NCBI GenBank assembly: GCA_039105265.1
Contig: JAPFFF010000042.1
Span: 124,001-188,000 of the forward strand
From: Tritrichomonas musculus
Lineage: Eukaryota > Parabasalia > Tritrichomonadida > Tritrichomonadidae
Length of the DNA: 64,000 nucleotides
Direction of reading: 5' to 3'
Each line of letters begins with the position of its first letter. Position 1 is the stretch's first letter. The translations under genes and the position numbers were made by a program. Under the pieces are notes generated by a model that saw only the letters and a list, made by a program, of their open reading frames with translations, had not been told where the DNA came from and did not search any database. Shown in pieces: positions 7,683 to 17,081 of this stretch.

Positions 7683-10600
7683 ATGTCTTATTCAAAACAG
7701 CAAGTTGATGAAAATACAGATTATAAGGCAGGAAAAGCCATATCTTTAGAAGATAGAATGATTTCAGTAAACTTTGATAATACACTATGTCTAAACTCAG
7801 AAGGAAAACTTTCATGTGTTAGTGCAGGAAGTGGTTCTAGTGGAATAGAATATTCAGAAGGCCCAGGGATTCATATCAACAATCACAAGATAAGCGCTAA
7901 CGTTGATGGAATATCAGTTATAGTAAACCAGGCTGGTGAAATAGAAGCTATAGATAAATCTATAAAATTTAAAGCAGGAGATGGTATATTAATCACCAGA
8001 GGCAATTATGTAATCGTGAAGGTGATTTATCCAGATATTCGTTTATGTGCTGTTGAAATAAGACCATTAAACAAAAACCTTACTAGAGATTTCTTTACTC
8101 AAACTCTTGGGCTTAACCCTGACTATGAAATGGATTTCAATACTTCTATCAGCCAGATGGATATATCTCCAGAGATAACCGAACAATTAGGACTTGACTC
8201 CGTTGTGCGACAAAACTACGCCTCTGGTGAATCTAAATATTTATTAACAATTGATGACATACCTAAGTTGAATATAACACAAGATGAAACAGCATTCCTC
8301 CAAATTCATCTACCAGATTATGTTAAAGATAGTAATGGTAAACCAATTGATTCAGTCATTTGCAATGTTAAGAAAGGATTTAATGGATACATTTCAGATA
8401 TCAATAGAGTTACGTTAAGTGGCGAAAGTATTGACGTTCCAGATGATTTGGTAACATATAACGAAGTAGGATGCGATATAGAGTTCCACAAGATTGCTCA
8501 ATTATGTGACCCAACCATTCTTACAACAGAGGGAATGCAAATCAGGATATGTGACAGTGTATTTAAGATACTATTAACTGCTACTTCTTCAGGTGATGGT
8601 AAGTTTACAATGATTGCAGATGATACATTAGATTCTGGCTTTGATGGACCCAATCAAGCATTTCATTTTAATTACGAGCATCAAAAAGAGTTATTCAAAG
8701 ATTCTGTTGTTATACAATTATATAATAACGTATCTGAATATGTTGAAGAAACAATTACATTAAATAACTTCGAGATGAGTTCAGGTTTACCTTCATACAC
8801 CATTCCTCATGTATATAAGATAAATGATAGCTGGGAAGTTGAGAATTTAGAAGGCTATGATAAACCAGGATTGATGACATCACACGACTTGAACATTAAA
8901 GAATTATTGCTAAGAGGTGAATTAATGATTGATATTATATATGATAAAACAAATATCAGAACAGAAAACGTAATTAGATGTAAAGAATTGATTGCAGATA
9001 ATGGGTTTACTCTACATAAATCACCACTAATTTTCTTATATGAACCTAAAGATTTTGGCATTGAAACAATTAATGGTATAGATTACTGGTTCATTGATTT
9101 CGGTTATAAAAATGATAGTGAAGAGTTTAAAGCATTACCAAACGAGCAACCATTTGAGTTCATTGACAGAAAGATTTTTGGTTTAGATTACTGCCTAAAG
9201 AAAAATGGAGGCAACTCTCACTCAGAGAGCTCGCTCCTGCGGAGAGTCTCTGACGAGCCGAGCGCAGGGCGATGGACAGGAAATAATATATATTATCACA
9301 TCAAAGATGATTACAAGAGTGTGAAGAAACTTGATGTAATTCAATACGTAAGCATTATTGTTAGTAAGAATGATAAATTAAAGTTCGTAATGAATGAATG
9401 GGGAATGGCAAACATACCACAAGCTTTATATGATAACATGACCCTATCATTTAAGAATGGTGATAAAGAAATACATAATATTGAAATTACTAATTATTCA
9501 ATTCATCAAACTGATTATACATTCGAAGATGATTTATGTGATGTAATAAGGTTCGAATTACATGATAAAAATATTGCAGACCATGCTGCTTCAGGTGATG
9601 GTAAATTAATTCTTACATTCACGTCTCCTATTAACTCTGAATTAACAAAATCATTTGAGATTAAAGCAACTTATAATGGAAAAACGAACCAATCAATCTA
9701 TTCAGATGAAGATTTATACATAAAAGCATTTCAGATAAATAAATACAAACGAATTGAAAATGATAGCAATAATAGATTACGTGTTTACTTACGTGAAGGA
9801 TTCTTTTATCAAATACCTGAGGAAGATGTGAAATATAAAGAAGGAACGAATCCATTTAGTTATTTATTCTCTCAACAAGCATATGAAATAATTCCTAAAC
9901 CAGAAGCATGTTCATACTTGTCAACAACTCATAATATAAAAACAGATGGAATTGTTATTGGCTCTAATATAGAAACTCATAGCTTTCTCTTAAATGACTT
10001 AGGTAATAATGTAACATTACTCGGTGGTGAAATACAAAGAATTGATGAAGCCGAAAAGCAAGACAGAAAAGATATAGAACATTTAAATTCAATCATTAAA
10101 GTTCAATCAACTTTAGATAAGGTATCAAAAATATTAAGTATAATTGTAGATGGTGTTGCTGTAATGGGAATGGTAAGTGTTGGCGCTAAAGTTGTATATA
10201 ATTTCGCTAAATCAAAATTATATAGAGGAGGAAATGCTGCAGCAGCAACAGCTAGAGGTGCAGCTCATCCAGCTGTTGATGAAGAAGTAATGTTATTAAA
10301 TTCAGCTGAAACATCAGAGGGTAGTGCTGCAGGTTCAGCTACTTCAGAAAGTGAATTACAATATGCACCATTTGATGTATCACCTTTATCTACAGATTTC
10401 AGTTCAATGAGTAGTTCAAATGAGAGCGAAATCGACCCATCTACTGGATTTCTTTTAAACGAAGATTCAGATTCAGTACAACTGTATAAATTTAATAAGA
10501 TTACCAAATTTGCTAATTTAGCAATATTTAGAGGAGTTATGAGAATTGGTGATTTCCTAAAAATAGGTTCTTTACAGGAGGATGGAATTACTTTAAATAG

Positions 10601-12212
10601 AATTATTTCAATAAGTCCAGGAACTAGAATTAGATTCTATGATGATGATAAAAATGAATATATGATTAAAGGATTTACAACAAATGATGAATCAACTTGG
10701 GATAGCAATCATGTAGTATTAGGTGATGTATTAAAAGAACACTTGAACAACAATTATGTGAAACTTACGAACTTAAGTGAGTACATGAAGACTCAGGACT
10801 TGCCAGATATGACAATGTATGCAAAAAAAGAAGACATTCCAGAACCAGTTGATTTATCAAATTATGCTTTGACAACAGATATGACCCTTGCTATTGAGCA
10901 AGTGAAAAGCGATATCCCAGAGATTATTGAGGGGCAAACAACTATTCAATTCAAAATCGTCAATAATACAATTCCTGATTTAGATTACAACACATATCAT
11001 GAACTGATTGAGCAATATGGGTTGGATATTGTCTCATCAGACAAGTTCTATACGGCCCATTATGTTCACGCAGACTATTCGTACAATGACGATGATGATA
11101 ATCAACCCTCTCAGATACTGCGTATCGACGGAAGTAGTTCTGGTCTTTGGATACTGTATCACAGCCATGAATTAATCAATCCAGGAACTGGTGATACACC
11201 AGAAATATTATCATGTTCAATAACCAAAACTGTCGAACCAACAGACAAAAACGCTTATTCAGCTAGATATGTGTCGAACACTTATGCTTTGAAGAGTGAT
11301 ATCCCAGAACCAGTTGACTTGACACCATATTATACTAGTGCCCAGGCTGATGAGAAGTTTGTTGATGAAGATGAGCTCGCATATGAATTAGATAAGTATG
11401 AGACCAAGGATGTGGCTAATGGGAAATATGCATTGAAAACAGATATCCCTGAGATACCCACAGATTTGGTTAATGAATCAGCTTTGAACACTACGTTGTA
11501 CGGAACTGAATTGAATATTGAATATCCAGAGCCAGTTCGTGATTATATATTTGTAAAACCATACTTACCAGAAACCGATATACATGTGATATTTGATGTT
11601 AATTGGGGTTCTAACAAGGATTACATTAACAATATTCAACATTTTGATTTGATATTCAAGCCTTATGAAAAATATAAGAGAGGGTATAGAATGATGTTAG
11701 ATAATGGGTCATATATTGTATGGTATGACCGTGGTGAATTTATGGTGAATAATTCAAGTGGCAATACTCAATGGTTAATCAACGTCATTAAAGCTCAAAT
11801 TGAATCACCATTTGTAAAAACTGAGAATATTACTAATGAAGGTTCCCAACAAATCACAATTCAATGTACACAGAATGAACGTGGTTGTGTAGTTCCTGAT
11901 GATGATGTAAGGAAAGTGTTCACTACCGAAACTATTATCGTCAAATTCAAACGAAATGCCGATGATGTATCATATGAAGAAGCCGAATACGGATACAGTT
12001 TATTTAAAAGTTTGAATATGATTTACAAATCAACCAGTGGTGAATTAATAAATATTAATTATAATACCCATATTGTCTCATTGAGAGCTGAGGACGATAC
12101 ACTGACCAATATATATGATGCATCTATCACATTAATCCGCCGCCGACCTGTGAACAATGATATGATTACTTCGGTGAAATATGTGACTGATAACTTTGAA
12201 ATCATATGTTGA
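7683..12212 (+). CDS. Giant fibre-like protein
   Basis: 1509 residues from ATG 7683, which follows GTTATTTTTCC. The first 110 residues look like a phage tail-fibre entry with repeated short beta stretches (GPGIHINNHKISANVDGISV). A long beta-rich body follows, then a coiled-coil-like stretch near residues 790-820, an apolar segment (ILSIIVDGVAVMGMVSVGAK), an Ala/Ser linker, and a C-terminal third with YALKTDIPE-type repeats like phage fibre shafts. Elements B and D encode relatives. A receptor-binding surface fibre is the likely role. A GC-rich in-frame insert lies at about 9221-9280. Confidence 0.7.
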   Translation: MSYSKQQVDENTDYKAGKAISLEDRMISVNFDNTLCLNSEGKLSCVSAGSGSSGIEYSEGPGIHINNHKISANVDGISVIVNQAGEIEAIDKSIKFKAGDGILITRGNYVIVKVIYPDIRLCAVEIRPLNKNLTRDFFTQTLGLNPDYEMDFNTSISQMDISPEITEQLGLDSVVRQNYASGESKYLLTIDDIPKLNITQDETAFLQIHLPDYVKDSNGKPIDSVICNVKKGFNGYISDINRVTLSGESIDVPDDLVTYNEVGCDIEFHKIAQLCDPTILTTEGMQIRICDSVFKILLTATSSGDGKFTMIADDTLDSGFDGPNQAFHFNYEHQKELFKDSVVIQLYNNVSEYVEETITLNNFEMSSGLPSYTIPHVYKINDSWEVENLEGYDKPGLMTSHDLNIKELLLRGELMIDIIYDKTNIRTENVIRCKELIADNGFTLHKSPLIFLYEPKDFGIETINGIDYWFIDFGYKNDSEEFKALPNEQPFEFIDRKIFGLDYCLKKNGGNSHSESSLLRRVSDEPSAGRWTGNNIYYHIKDDYKSVKKLDVIQYVSIIVSKNDKLKFVMNEWGMANIPQALYDNMTLSFKNGDKEIHNIEITNYSIHQTDYTFEDDLCDVIRFELHDKNIADHAASGDGKLILTFTSPINSELTKSFEIKATYNGKTNQSIYSDEDLYIKAFQINKYKRIENDSNNRLRVYLREGFFYQIPEEDVKYKEGTNPFSYLFSQQAYEIIPKPEACSYLSTTHNIKTDGIVIGSNIETHSFLLNDLGNNVTLLGGEIQRIDEAEKQDRKDIEHLNSIIKVQSTLDKVSKILSIIVDGVAVMGMVSVGAKVVYNFAKSKLYRGGNAAAATARGAAHPAVDEEVMLLNSAETSEGSAAGSATSESELQYAPFDVSPLSTDFSSMSSSNESEIDPSTGFLLNEDSDSVQLYKFNKITKFANLAIFRGVMRIGDFLKIGSLQEDGITLNRIISISPGTRIRFYDDDKNEYMIKGFTTNDESTWDSNHVVLGDVLKEHLNNNYVKLTNLSEYMKTQDLPDMTMYAKKEDIPEPVDLSNYALTTDMTLAIEQVKSDIPEIIEGQTTIQFKIVNNTIPDLDYNTYHELIEQYGLDIVSSDKFYTAHYVHADYSYNDDDDNQPSQILRIDGSSSGLWILYHSHELINPGTGDTPEILSCSITKTVEPTDKNAYSARYVSNTYALKSDIPEPVDLTPYYTSAQADEKFVDEDELAYELDKYETKDVANGKYALKTDIPEIPTDLVNESALNTTLYGTELNIEYPEPVRDYIFVKPYLPETDIHVIFDVNWGSNKDYINNIQHFDLIFKPYEKYKRGYRMMLDNGSYIVWYDRGEFMVNNSSGNTQWLINVIKAQIESPFVKTENITNEGSQQITIQCTQNERGCVVPDDDVRKVFTTETIIVKFKRNADDVSYEEAEYGYSLFKSLNMIYKSTSGELININYNTHIVSLRAEDDTLTNIYDASITLIRRRPVNNDMITSVKYVTDNFEIIC
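9221..9280. other. GC-rich in-frame insert in the fibre gene
   Basis: About 60 bases with clearly higher G+C than the AT-rich surroundings, encoding an Arg/Ser-rich run (ESSLLRRVSDEPSAGRW). The element B fibre has no such stretch between its matching landmarks (FGNTWNLQW to YWSGDN). It contains partly complementary CTCGCTCCTGCG and CCGAGCGCAGGG blocks that may fold on themselves. Confidence 0.5.
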
Positions 12213-12657
12213 ACTTCACGCAACAACAAACACAACTATCACTCATTACTGTCCAATAGAGGCTGGTGAGGAGATTACTGACTACAAGATTGGTAAACCT
12301 GTATATCTATCAGGGCATGTATATAAGTATAATAAAGAAACTAAACGATTCATTAGCAGCACCGCTACTGATAGTACTGATTGTATCTGTTCAGTTATTA
12401 TGGATGGAACCTGGAAGGAATTTGTTGGTATCATTACTAGAATCGATAAAGAAAATGGATGTATTACCTTTGCGACCCATGGCGACTATTTATTCTACGT
12501 TGATGACGCAAATCTATACCAGATAGGTGATGTAATACTCTATGATGGAAGAATCCTCGATGAAGATTATGCACTAACATTGAAGATACAACAGAGCATA
12601 GTAGGGAAAGTAAGCGGAAAAATAAACGAACATTATTTAGCAGTGTTTAAAGCTTAA
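12196..12657 (+). CDS. Fibre-tip-like ORF
   Basis: 153 codons. The protein matches the C-terminal 130 residues of the element D fibre: HYCPIEAGEEITDYKIGKPV against HLAPIEAGEEISDFKVGKPV, then ISSTATDSTDCICSVIMDGT, THGDYLFYVDDANLYQIGDV and IQQSIVGKVSGKINEH. The beta-rich pattern looks like a compact knob at a fibre end. The ORF opens at a TTG rather than an ATG, so whether it is made as a separate protein is unclear. It converges tail-to-tail with the next gene. Confidence 0.6.
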   Translation: MKSYVELHATTNTTITHYCPIEAGEEITDYKIGKPVYLSGHVYKYNKETKRFISSTATDSTDCICSVIMDGTWKEFVGIITRIDKENGCITFATHGDYLFYVDDANLYQIGDVILYDGRILDEDYALTLKIQQSIVGKVSGKINEHYLAVFKA

Positions 12658-13295
12658 ACAACTAATTTTAGGCTCAAGCCATACTTGATAAACTGGGAAT
12701 ATATATTATTGTAAGCATACTTCATGTCTTCAGTCTTTCCATCTTTAGTGATTAATATTTTTGAAACTTTGGTAAATTTTGAAGAAGATGAGGTGCAGCC
12801 GCAGCCAACATCAGAATCGTCAAGAACAAATTCTACCTTTTCACATTCAGTGAGTAACTTAATCATATCCATTAACAATTTGCTTTCGCATACAACATAA
12901 GAGTTTACTTTTAGTGGGTTACCTTCATACATCTCAACCAACATCTCTAAGAACTTATTTTTCTTCTCTAGTGTATCTAGTTCAGTGCCTAAATCTATGA
13001 TGCCTCTTTCCTGAGCTAATAGGGAACTGCTGCTTATTGGTGCTACTGATGGAAATTGAGATTCCTGATTCATCATCGGTGTATTTGAAGTTAGACCATT
13101 CGGTTGTATATCTGGTTGGTTGTTGGCTTGAGTAAAATTTACAGGTTGAACTTGGGGATAAAGTGGAGCTGGTTGAGAATGTTGTTCTCCCTGAGGTTTA
13201 CATATTTTGATTTTGACGTTGGTATTTTGCTCTTGCTTAATGGTATTATCAGTTTCAGAACTTAATATTCGTGCTTGTCTCAATGTGCCTGACAT
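12654..13295 (-). CDS. Conserved protein with DVGCGC motif
   Basis: 213 residues. The N-terminus MSGTLRQARILSSETDN is followed by a Pro/Gln linker, a helical region (LGTELDTLEKKNKFLEMLVE) and a conserved C-terminal domain with VVCESKLLMDMIKLLTECEK, DDSDVGCGCTSSSSKF and YSQFIKYGLSLKLVV. Relatives are at 49081-49647 in element D and, more distantly, at 28522-29046 in element B, so it is one of few proteins shared by both toolkits. The Cys pair could bind metal or form disulphides. No known family is recognised. Confidence 0.75.
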   Translation of the reverse strand: MSGTLRQARILSSETDNTIKQEQNTNVKIKICKPQGEQHSQPAPLYPQVQPVNFTQANNQPDIQPNGLTSNTPMMNQESQFPSVAPISSSSLLAQERGIIDLGTELDTLEKKNKFLEMLVEMYEGNPLKVNSYVVCESKLLMDMIKLLTECEKVEFVLDDSDVGCGCTSSSSKFTKVSKILITKDGKTEDMKYAYNNIYSQFIKYGLSLKLVV

Positions 13296-13328
13296 GATTT
13301 AAATAATACAAAAATATATAACATAAGC

Positions 13329-13778
13329 TTAGATTAAAATAAAATCATCGAAATCTGTTTTCTGGCAATCAGCCACATGCTTTCGAATTTTCTCAACACT
13401 CTCATTATTAGAACACTTTCGCATACGTGATGGATAATACTTGTTTCCTTTAAATTCCTTTTGATTCAAATAAATATCAAGTATAAACAAATCTTTCTTG
13501 TCCTTACCATTTGGAATAGACCTATTATCATTCTCTTTACATGAAATTATCGGTTGACATCCATAGATTTCTTGAATTCTATCATATCTTATACTTCTTG
13601 GTTTACTCTCAGTTCTATCTGTGATAAAGATTGGTTTAAGACATATTCCATACTTATTCTTAAATGCATCATTGCCTTCGAAAAAGACAGAAATAATAGG
13701 GTCTACAATGTTATAGTCATTCTTGATGATGTTTTCTTGTTCGTTAAGCTTGTTGATGAATTTTGTGACAGAGAAGAA
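13329..13778 (-). pseudogene. Remnant coding stretch of unknown family
   Basis: An open frame of about 150 codons on the minus strand without an in-frame ATG near its start. It reads KPIFITDRTESKPRSIRYDR, then KDLFILDIYLNQKEFKGNKY and RMRKCSNNESVEKIRKHVAD followed by a further Cys. The spacing C-x(14)-H-x(3)-C hints at a small zinc-binding module like those ahead of some Polinton polymerases, but this is a weak guess. It is best treated as a fossil piece of element A or of an unseen element. Confidence 0.4.
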
Positions 13779-13835
13779 TTATGTTGAATTCATTTCATGC
13801 TCAAAAAATTTTAAAAATGTTTAAAAATAAATGAC

Positions 13836-14264
13836 TTACATATCAATTTGACTTTCATAATATCCATCAAGTTCATAGTCAAATAAATCATACAGTGAAT
13901 GAATAGAGCTTAAATATGGGTAGTTTTCAATATCATTGCAAGCATCCCAAATATTATTTAAGAAAATAGAATATGAAGATTCAAACCTAGAATCCGTCGG
14001 ATATGGTGTTTTCTCTTTCGCATATTTGACTAGATAAGGTGCATAGTAATTCAAATCTCGTTTAGTTAGATTCTCAAGAGGCATATTCAAAATGCTTTCT
14101 TTAAAGTATTCATATTCATCATATTCGATTTCATAAACAGTATCTTGATTTATAACAAATTGGTTTATATCTGGACAGAAGAATTCGCTACTTCTTTGTG
14201 ATAAGATTGGCATTGCGATTATTTTTAGATGAGATAAAAAATTAAATAAAAATATACCTGCCAT
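13836..14264 (-). CDS. Hypothetical acidic Tyr-rich protein
   Basis: 142 codons from ATG 14264; an internal ATG at 14213 (MPILSQRSSEFF) is the likelier start because the preceding bases resemble the T-rich start context. The protein is rich in Tyr, Asp and Glu (YEIEYDEYEYFKES, YDLFDYELDGYYE), with no membrane segment and no motif I recognise. No homologue is visible elsewhere in the window. It lies at the right side of element A, just before fragment C, so its membership in A is assumed. Confidence 0.5.
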   Translation of the reverse strand: MAGIFLFNFLSHLKIIAMPILSQRSSEFFCPDINQFVINQDTVYEIEYDEYEYFKESILNMPLENLTKRDLNYYAPYLVKYAKEKTPYPTDSRFESSYSIFLNNIWDACNDIENYPYLSSIHSLYDLFDYELDGYYESQIDM

Positions 14265-14336
14265 TATTCTGATAGCTATTAGAATGCTGAGAATTCAGTG
14301 TGAAAACTCCTGCTAAAATGTGATGTTCTAAAATCA

Positions 14337-15566
14337 TTGGAAAACGAACAAAAAGGGCGTAGTCCTTTTTGGGCGTTTTCACTATACTACTATTCATCAA
14401 CTTTCAAGAGGAACTTCCTAGATATGATTATAAATGGCAATTTCCGGGTTAAGTACATTCCATCAGCTGCAGCACGTGATACCGCACAGGAGTATTGTTT
14501 GAACCACCTCGATGAAACTGGAGTTCCCAAGTACAGATTATTACCACCCAATTCCAAAGACCCATTAGGAAATCGTATTACAGACCTCAATGGTGACAAG
14601 GTTGATGATATCATATTGGTTGATAAACGCGGAATTCCAGCTATTGTCAACGGATACAAATTAGTCCATGCATCACCTTATAAGAAGGCCTGGAAAACCA
14701 TTTGCAATTCAAAAGCTAAACGCCAAACAACTCCATTCAATGTATGGCTCAAGCAGCAATTCGATAAGGATATTTCCAAGGTTGATTGGGAGCGTGGTCA
14801 ATATAAATTGACTAAATCCCAGACCTTGACTACTCTAGAAAATGCATATGGTGAATCCGGTATTGGAAAGGCACGTATGAGCAAGCGCTTATCACCTAAC
14901 AGCTATTGGGCATCCCTGTTCTCGCATATATGGAATATATTCTGGGGCCAGGATAAACTTCAAGATTGGCTCGAACTCAAGAAGTTGACCAATTTCCTAG
15001 CCGTATGCAACGCCATATATATTTACTACTTTGACCTCCCTGCGAAAAAACCTATAGAGCAAAAGCATAGTGGCAAGTCATTCAACTACCCAAACTGGTC
15101 AAATTTGAAGAGCACTCATAAGTCAGAGTATATGCAGATAGTTGGTCCCTGTATCGAGCAATGGATTAAACTCATTGACCAAGTAGTTGACCGTAAAACT
15201 GGTACTTCAAAGGATGCACCAATACCTAATGGTATTCTCCAAATGCTAGAACAAATTGAAGAAACAGTATTTCTATGGGGATTTAATACTACTTTCGATG
15301 AGGGAGTCGAACCTCAAACTGATGAGCAAGGCCAACCAACACCTTCAGTATTTGAAAATCTACTTATTTACATACATACCAGTTCTCCAATCGCGGTGAA
15401 GGAAGTTCGTGATTCATTTATTGATAACATCAACCAGTTGATTGAATATGAATTCTATGGAGCGAATAGCGGATACATTGAGATGAAATCCAAAAATAAG
15501 GAGGCTAGGGATGCTAGGAAAGCGGGTGCGGCTCAATTTGAAATCGTATATGGTGGTCGAAAATAG
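14337..15566 (+). CDS. Ca-loop conserved protein, fragment C version
   Basis: An open frame of 409 codons related to the 527- and 451-residue proteins of elements A and D. Shared features are ITDLNGDKVDDIILVDKRG (a calcium-type DxNxD loop), IPAIVNGYKL, and MSKRLSPNSYWASLFSHIWN. It lacks most of the variable N-terminal region of its relatives and opens at TTG, so the start is not certain. The C-terminal half is helical. Function is unknown. Confidence 0.65.
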   Translation: MENEQKGRSPFWAFSLYYYSSTFKRNFLDMIINGNFRVKYIPSAAARDTAQEYCLNHLDETGVPKYRLLPPNSKDPLGNRITDLNGDKVDDIILVDKRGIPAIVNGYKLVHASPYKKAWKTICNSKAKRQTTPFNVWLKQQFDKDISKVDWERGQYKLTKSQTLTTLENAYGESGIGKARMSKRLSPNSYWASLFSHIWNIFWGQDKLQDWLELKKLTNFLAVCNAIYIYYFDLPAKKPIEQKHSGKSFNYPNWSNLKSTHKSEYMQIVGPCIEQWIKLIDQVVDRKTGTSKDAPIPNGILQMLEQIEETVFLWGFNTTFDEGVEPQTDEQGQPTPSVFENLLIYIHTSSPIAVKEVRDSFIDNINQLIEYEFYGANSGYIEMKSKNKEARDARKAGAAQFEIVYGGRK

Positions 15567-15573
15567 ACATATA

Positions 15574-17043
15574 TTATTGCTTGAATCGATCAAAGAAATT
15601 CTCACGCTTTTGGCTGCGTTTGGATATTATTTTTGCATTGCGTTTATGCCTACGAGGTGGTTCAGGTTCAGGTTGACTTGTGGTCGGTAATGGAGTTGCT
15701 TCTGGATCCTCCTCTTCCTCATATTGCGAACTCAGTTCCTGCTCACTATAATCATGACTGTGCTCAGGAGGCATTTCATACTCAAATGTGGTGTCCATGG
15801 TATTACCCTTGAATTGGGGTGTGAATTTCTCCCGATATGGTTTAAATGATTTGCCAAATTTAACCGAACTGGAATGCTTTGTAGATGATACCCCAGATGA
15901 ATGCTTAGGTGTTCTAGTATTGGAGTTGTCTTGAGATTCATAAGAATACTGTTCCTGATCGCGAGTTCTATCTCTAAGCCCTCCACGATGTCTATGTGAG
16001 CTACTCAGAGAGCTACCCTGTGAATCTACTTCAACATCCGCATTTGAGGAATCATCACTGGAATACTCATCCCCAGAGGTGTTGAGAGCTTGTGCTGGAT
16101 GTCCCTGTGAGTGCTTCTGCGATTGCTGTTGCTTACGTCGTATATCAGTCATTGTGCGTTTCCCGACTCGATATTCTTGTAATGAACCATTTGTTTTTCG
16201 AACAACAACGGATTTCGTCCCTGGTCTCTTATCGGTGGACATATATACCTCATTTGGACTAACCTTTGGCTGATTTCGCACCTCATTATCCCTATATTCA
16301 CCTTCATGTGGGTCATATGTATTTTGCTCATGATCGCTACTCTCACTAGCTTCATCACTCCTAACCTCATCACTGCTGTACTCATTAGATATAAGCTTTT
16401 TCCGAGGGTGATATGTTGTGTGCTTATGATACCAATCTTTAGTCCTTCGCTTGAATGGGGAAGTCTCATCATTGACCATAATCTTTTTACGAGGTGGAGA
16501 TCTACCAAAGACAGCATCATTTGTGAATGAAAATTGTATGGGTTTTGGACCACTATCTGGCTGAGCTGTCTGATTCACCTTGAATAGCGGATATTGTTCA
16601 AAGCAATATATCGTTGGTAACAGTAATGGATTTGAATAAACCGATATCTCGAACCCTATTGGATGATCACCAGGTGATTTAGTTGTGTTTGCAAGAACTA
16701 CTTCCTTGAAATATTTTTTGGGGTAGGCTATATATGAATTTGGTTTGAGTCTATTATTATTGGGTCCCTGAACTAGGATCATGCAATAATCATTCACCGA
16801 TGCCACAAATTTGGATCTCCAGATGTACGTAGGGACCTCTTCATACGAATTCATTGTGAATGTGGCTCCGACTTTATCAATCGTATAGTCATGAACGACT
16901 GGTGGTGGAACTAAATCACGTGGGAAATATAATTTGGTAACCTTATCAACATCAAGGTACACACCTAATAAATATTTTGAGTACTGCAATTCGCGATATT
17001 GACCTGGTTTCAACGTATATACTTCAAAGTATTCATCATCCAT
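15574..17043 (-). CDS. Hypothetical protein with disordered Ser/Glu/Arg-rich tail
   Basis: 489 residues from ATG 17043 in TTTATTTTTGGGTAAATG. The first 170 residues look globular and beta-rich (FEVYTLKPGQYRELQYSKYL, YIWRSKFVASVNDYCMILVQ, SPGDHPIGFEISVYSNPLLL). The rest is disordered: basic clusters (RSPPRKKI, PRRHKRNAKI), Ser/Glu runs and a Pro-rich end. It has no relative in the other elements here. Its place beside the minor-capsid-like gene suggests a structural or DNA-binding virion protein of this lineage, which is inference. Confidence 0.6.
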   Translation of the reverse strand: MDDEYFEVYTLKPGQYRELQYSKYLLGVYLDVDKVTKLYFPRDLVPPPVVHDYTIDKVGATFTMNSYEEVPTYIWRSKFVASVNDYCMILVQGPNNNRLKPNSYIAYPKKYFKEVVLANTTKSPGDHPIGFEISVYSNPLLLPTIYCFEQYPLFKVNQTAQPDSGPKPIQFSFTNDAVFGRSPPRKKIMVNDETSPFKRRTKDWYHKHTTYHPRKKLISNEYSSDEVRSDEASESSDHEQNTYDPHEGEYRDNEVRNQPKVSPNEVYMSTDKRPGTKSVVVRKTNGSLQEYRVGKRTMTDIRRKQQQSQKHSQGHPAQALNTSGDEYSSDDSSNADVEVDSQGSSLSSSHRHRGGLRDRTRDQEQYSYESQDNSNTRTPKHSSGVSSTKHSSSVKFGKSFKPYREKFTPQFKGNTMDTTFEYEMPPEHSHDYSEQELSSQYEEEEDPEATPLPTTSQPEPEPPRRHKRNAKIISKRSQKRENFFDRFKQ

Positions 17044-17058
17044 TTACCCAAAAATAAA
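17041..17058 (-). promoter_or_regulatory. TTTATTTTTGGGTAAATG start motif
   Basis: On the minus strand the start of the 489-residue gene sits in TTTATTTTTGGGTAAATG. It is nearly the same context as at 7250-7266 in element A, although fragment C differs in base composition. Confidence 0.5.
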
Positions 17059-17081
17059 CCCCTATATGGGCCATACCGTAG

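Larger units (their letters stand above)
1..14280. mobile_element. Polinton/Maverick element A (partial in window)
   Basis: The element runs from beyond the left window edge to roughly the start of element C. Gene order is polymerase B tail, integrase, small basic protein, Ca-loop protein, packaging ATPase, two small proteins, major capsid protein, minor-capsid-like protein, fibre, fibre-tip-like ORF and small conserved proteins. No terminal inverted repeat is recognisable at its right side, so that end is approximate. Gene content and order match the fully bounded element D, apart from the positions of the fibre and the small conserved protein. It is a fossil with about two or three breaks; most ORFs remain long, so it is probably not very old. 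Confidence 0.85.

Noticed and set aside
9221-9280. Bacterial contamination or vector in the GC-rich block
   Set aside because: The block is short, in frame, and flanked on both sides by continuous fibre sequence; a similar block occurs in another fibre.
7683-12212. Bacteriophage origin of the region because of tail-fibre-like repeats
   Set aside because: Only the fibre modules look phage-like; polymerase, integrase, ATPase and capsid genes around it are Polinton.
13554-13787. 77-codon plus-strand frame
   Set aside because: It is antisense to the remnant at 13329-13778, which has better protein character.
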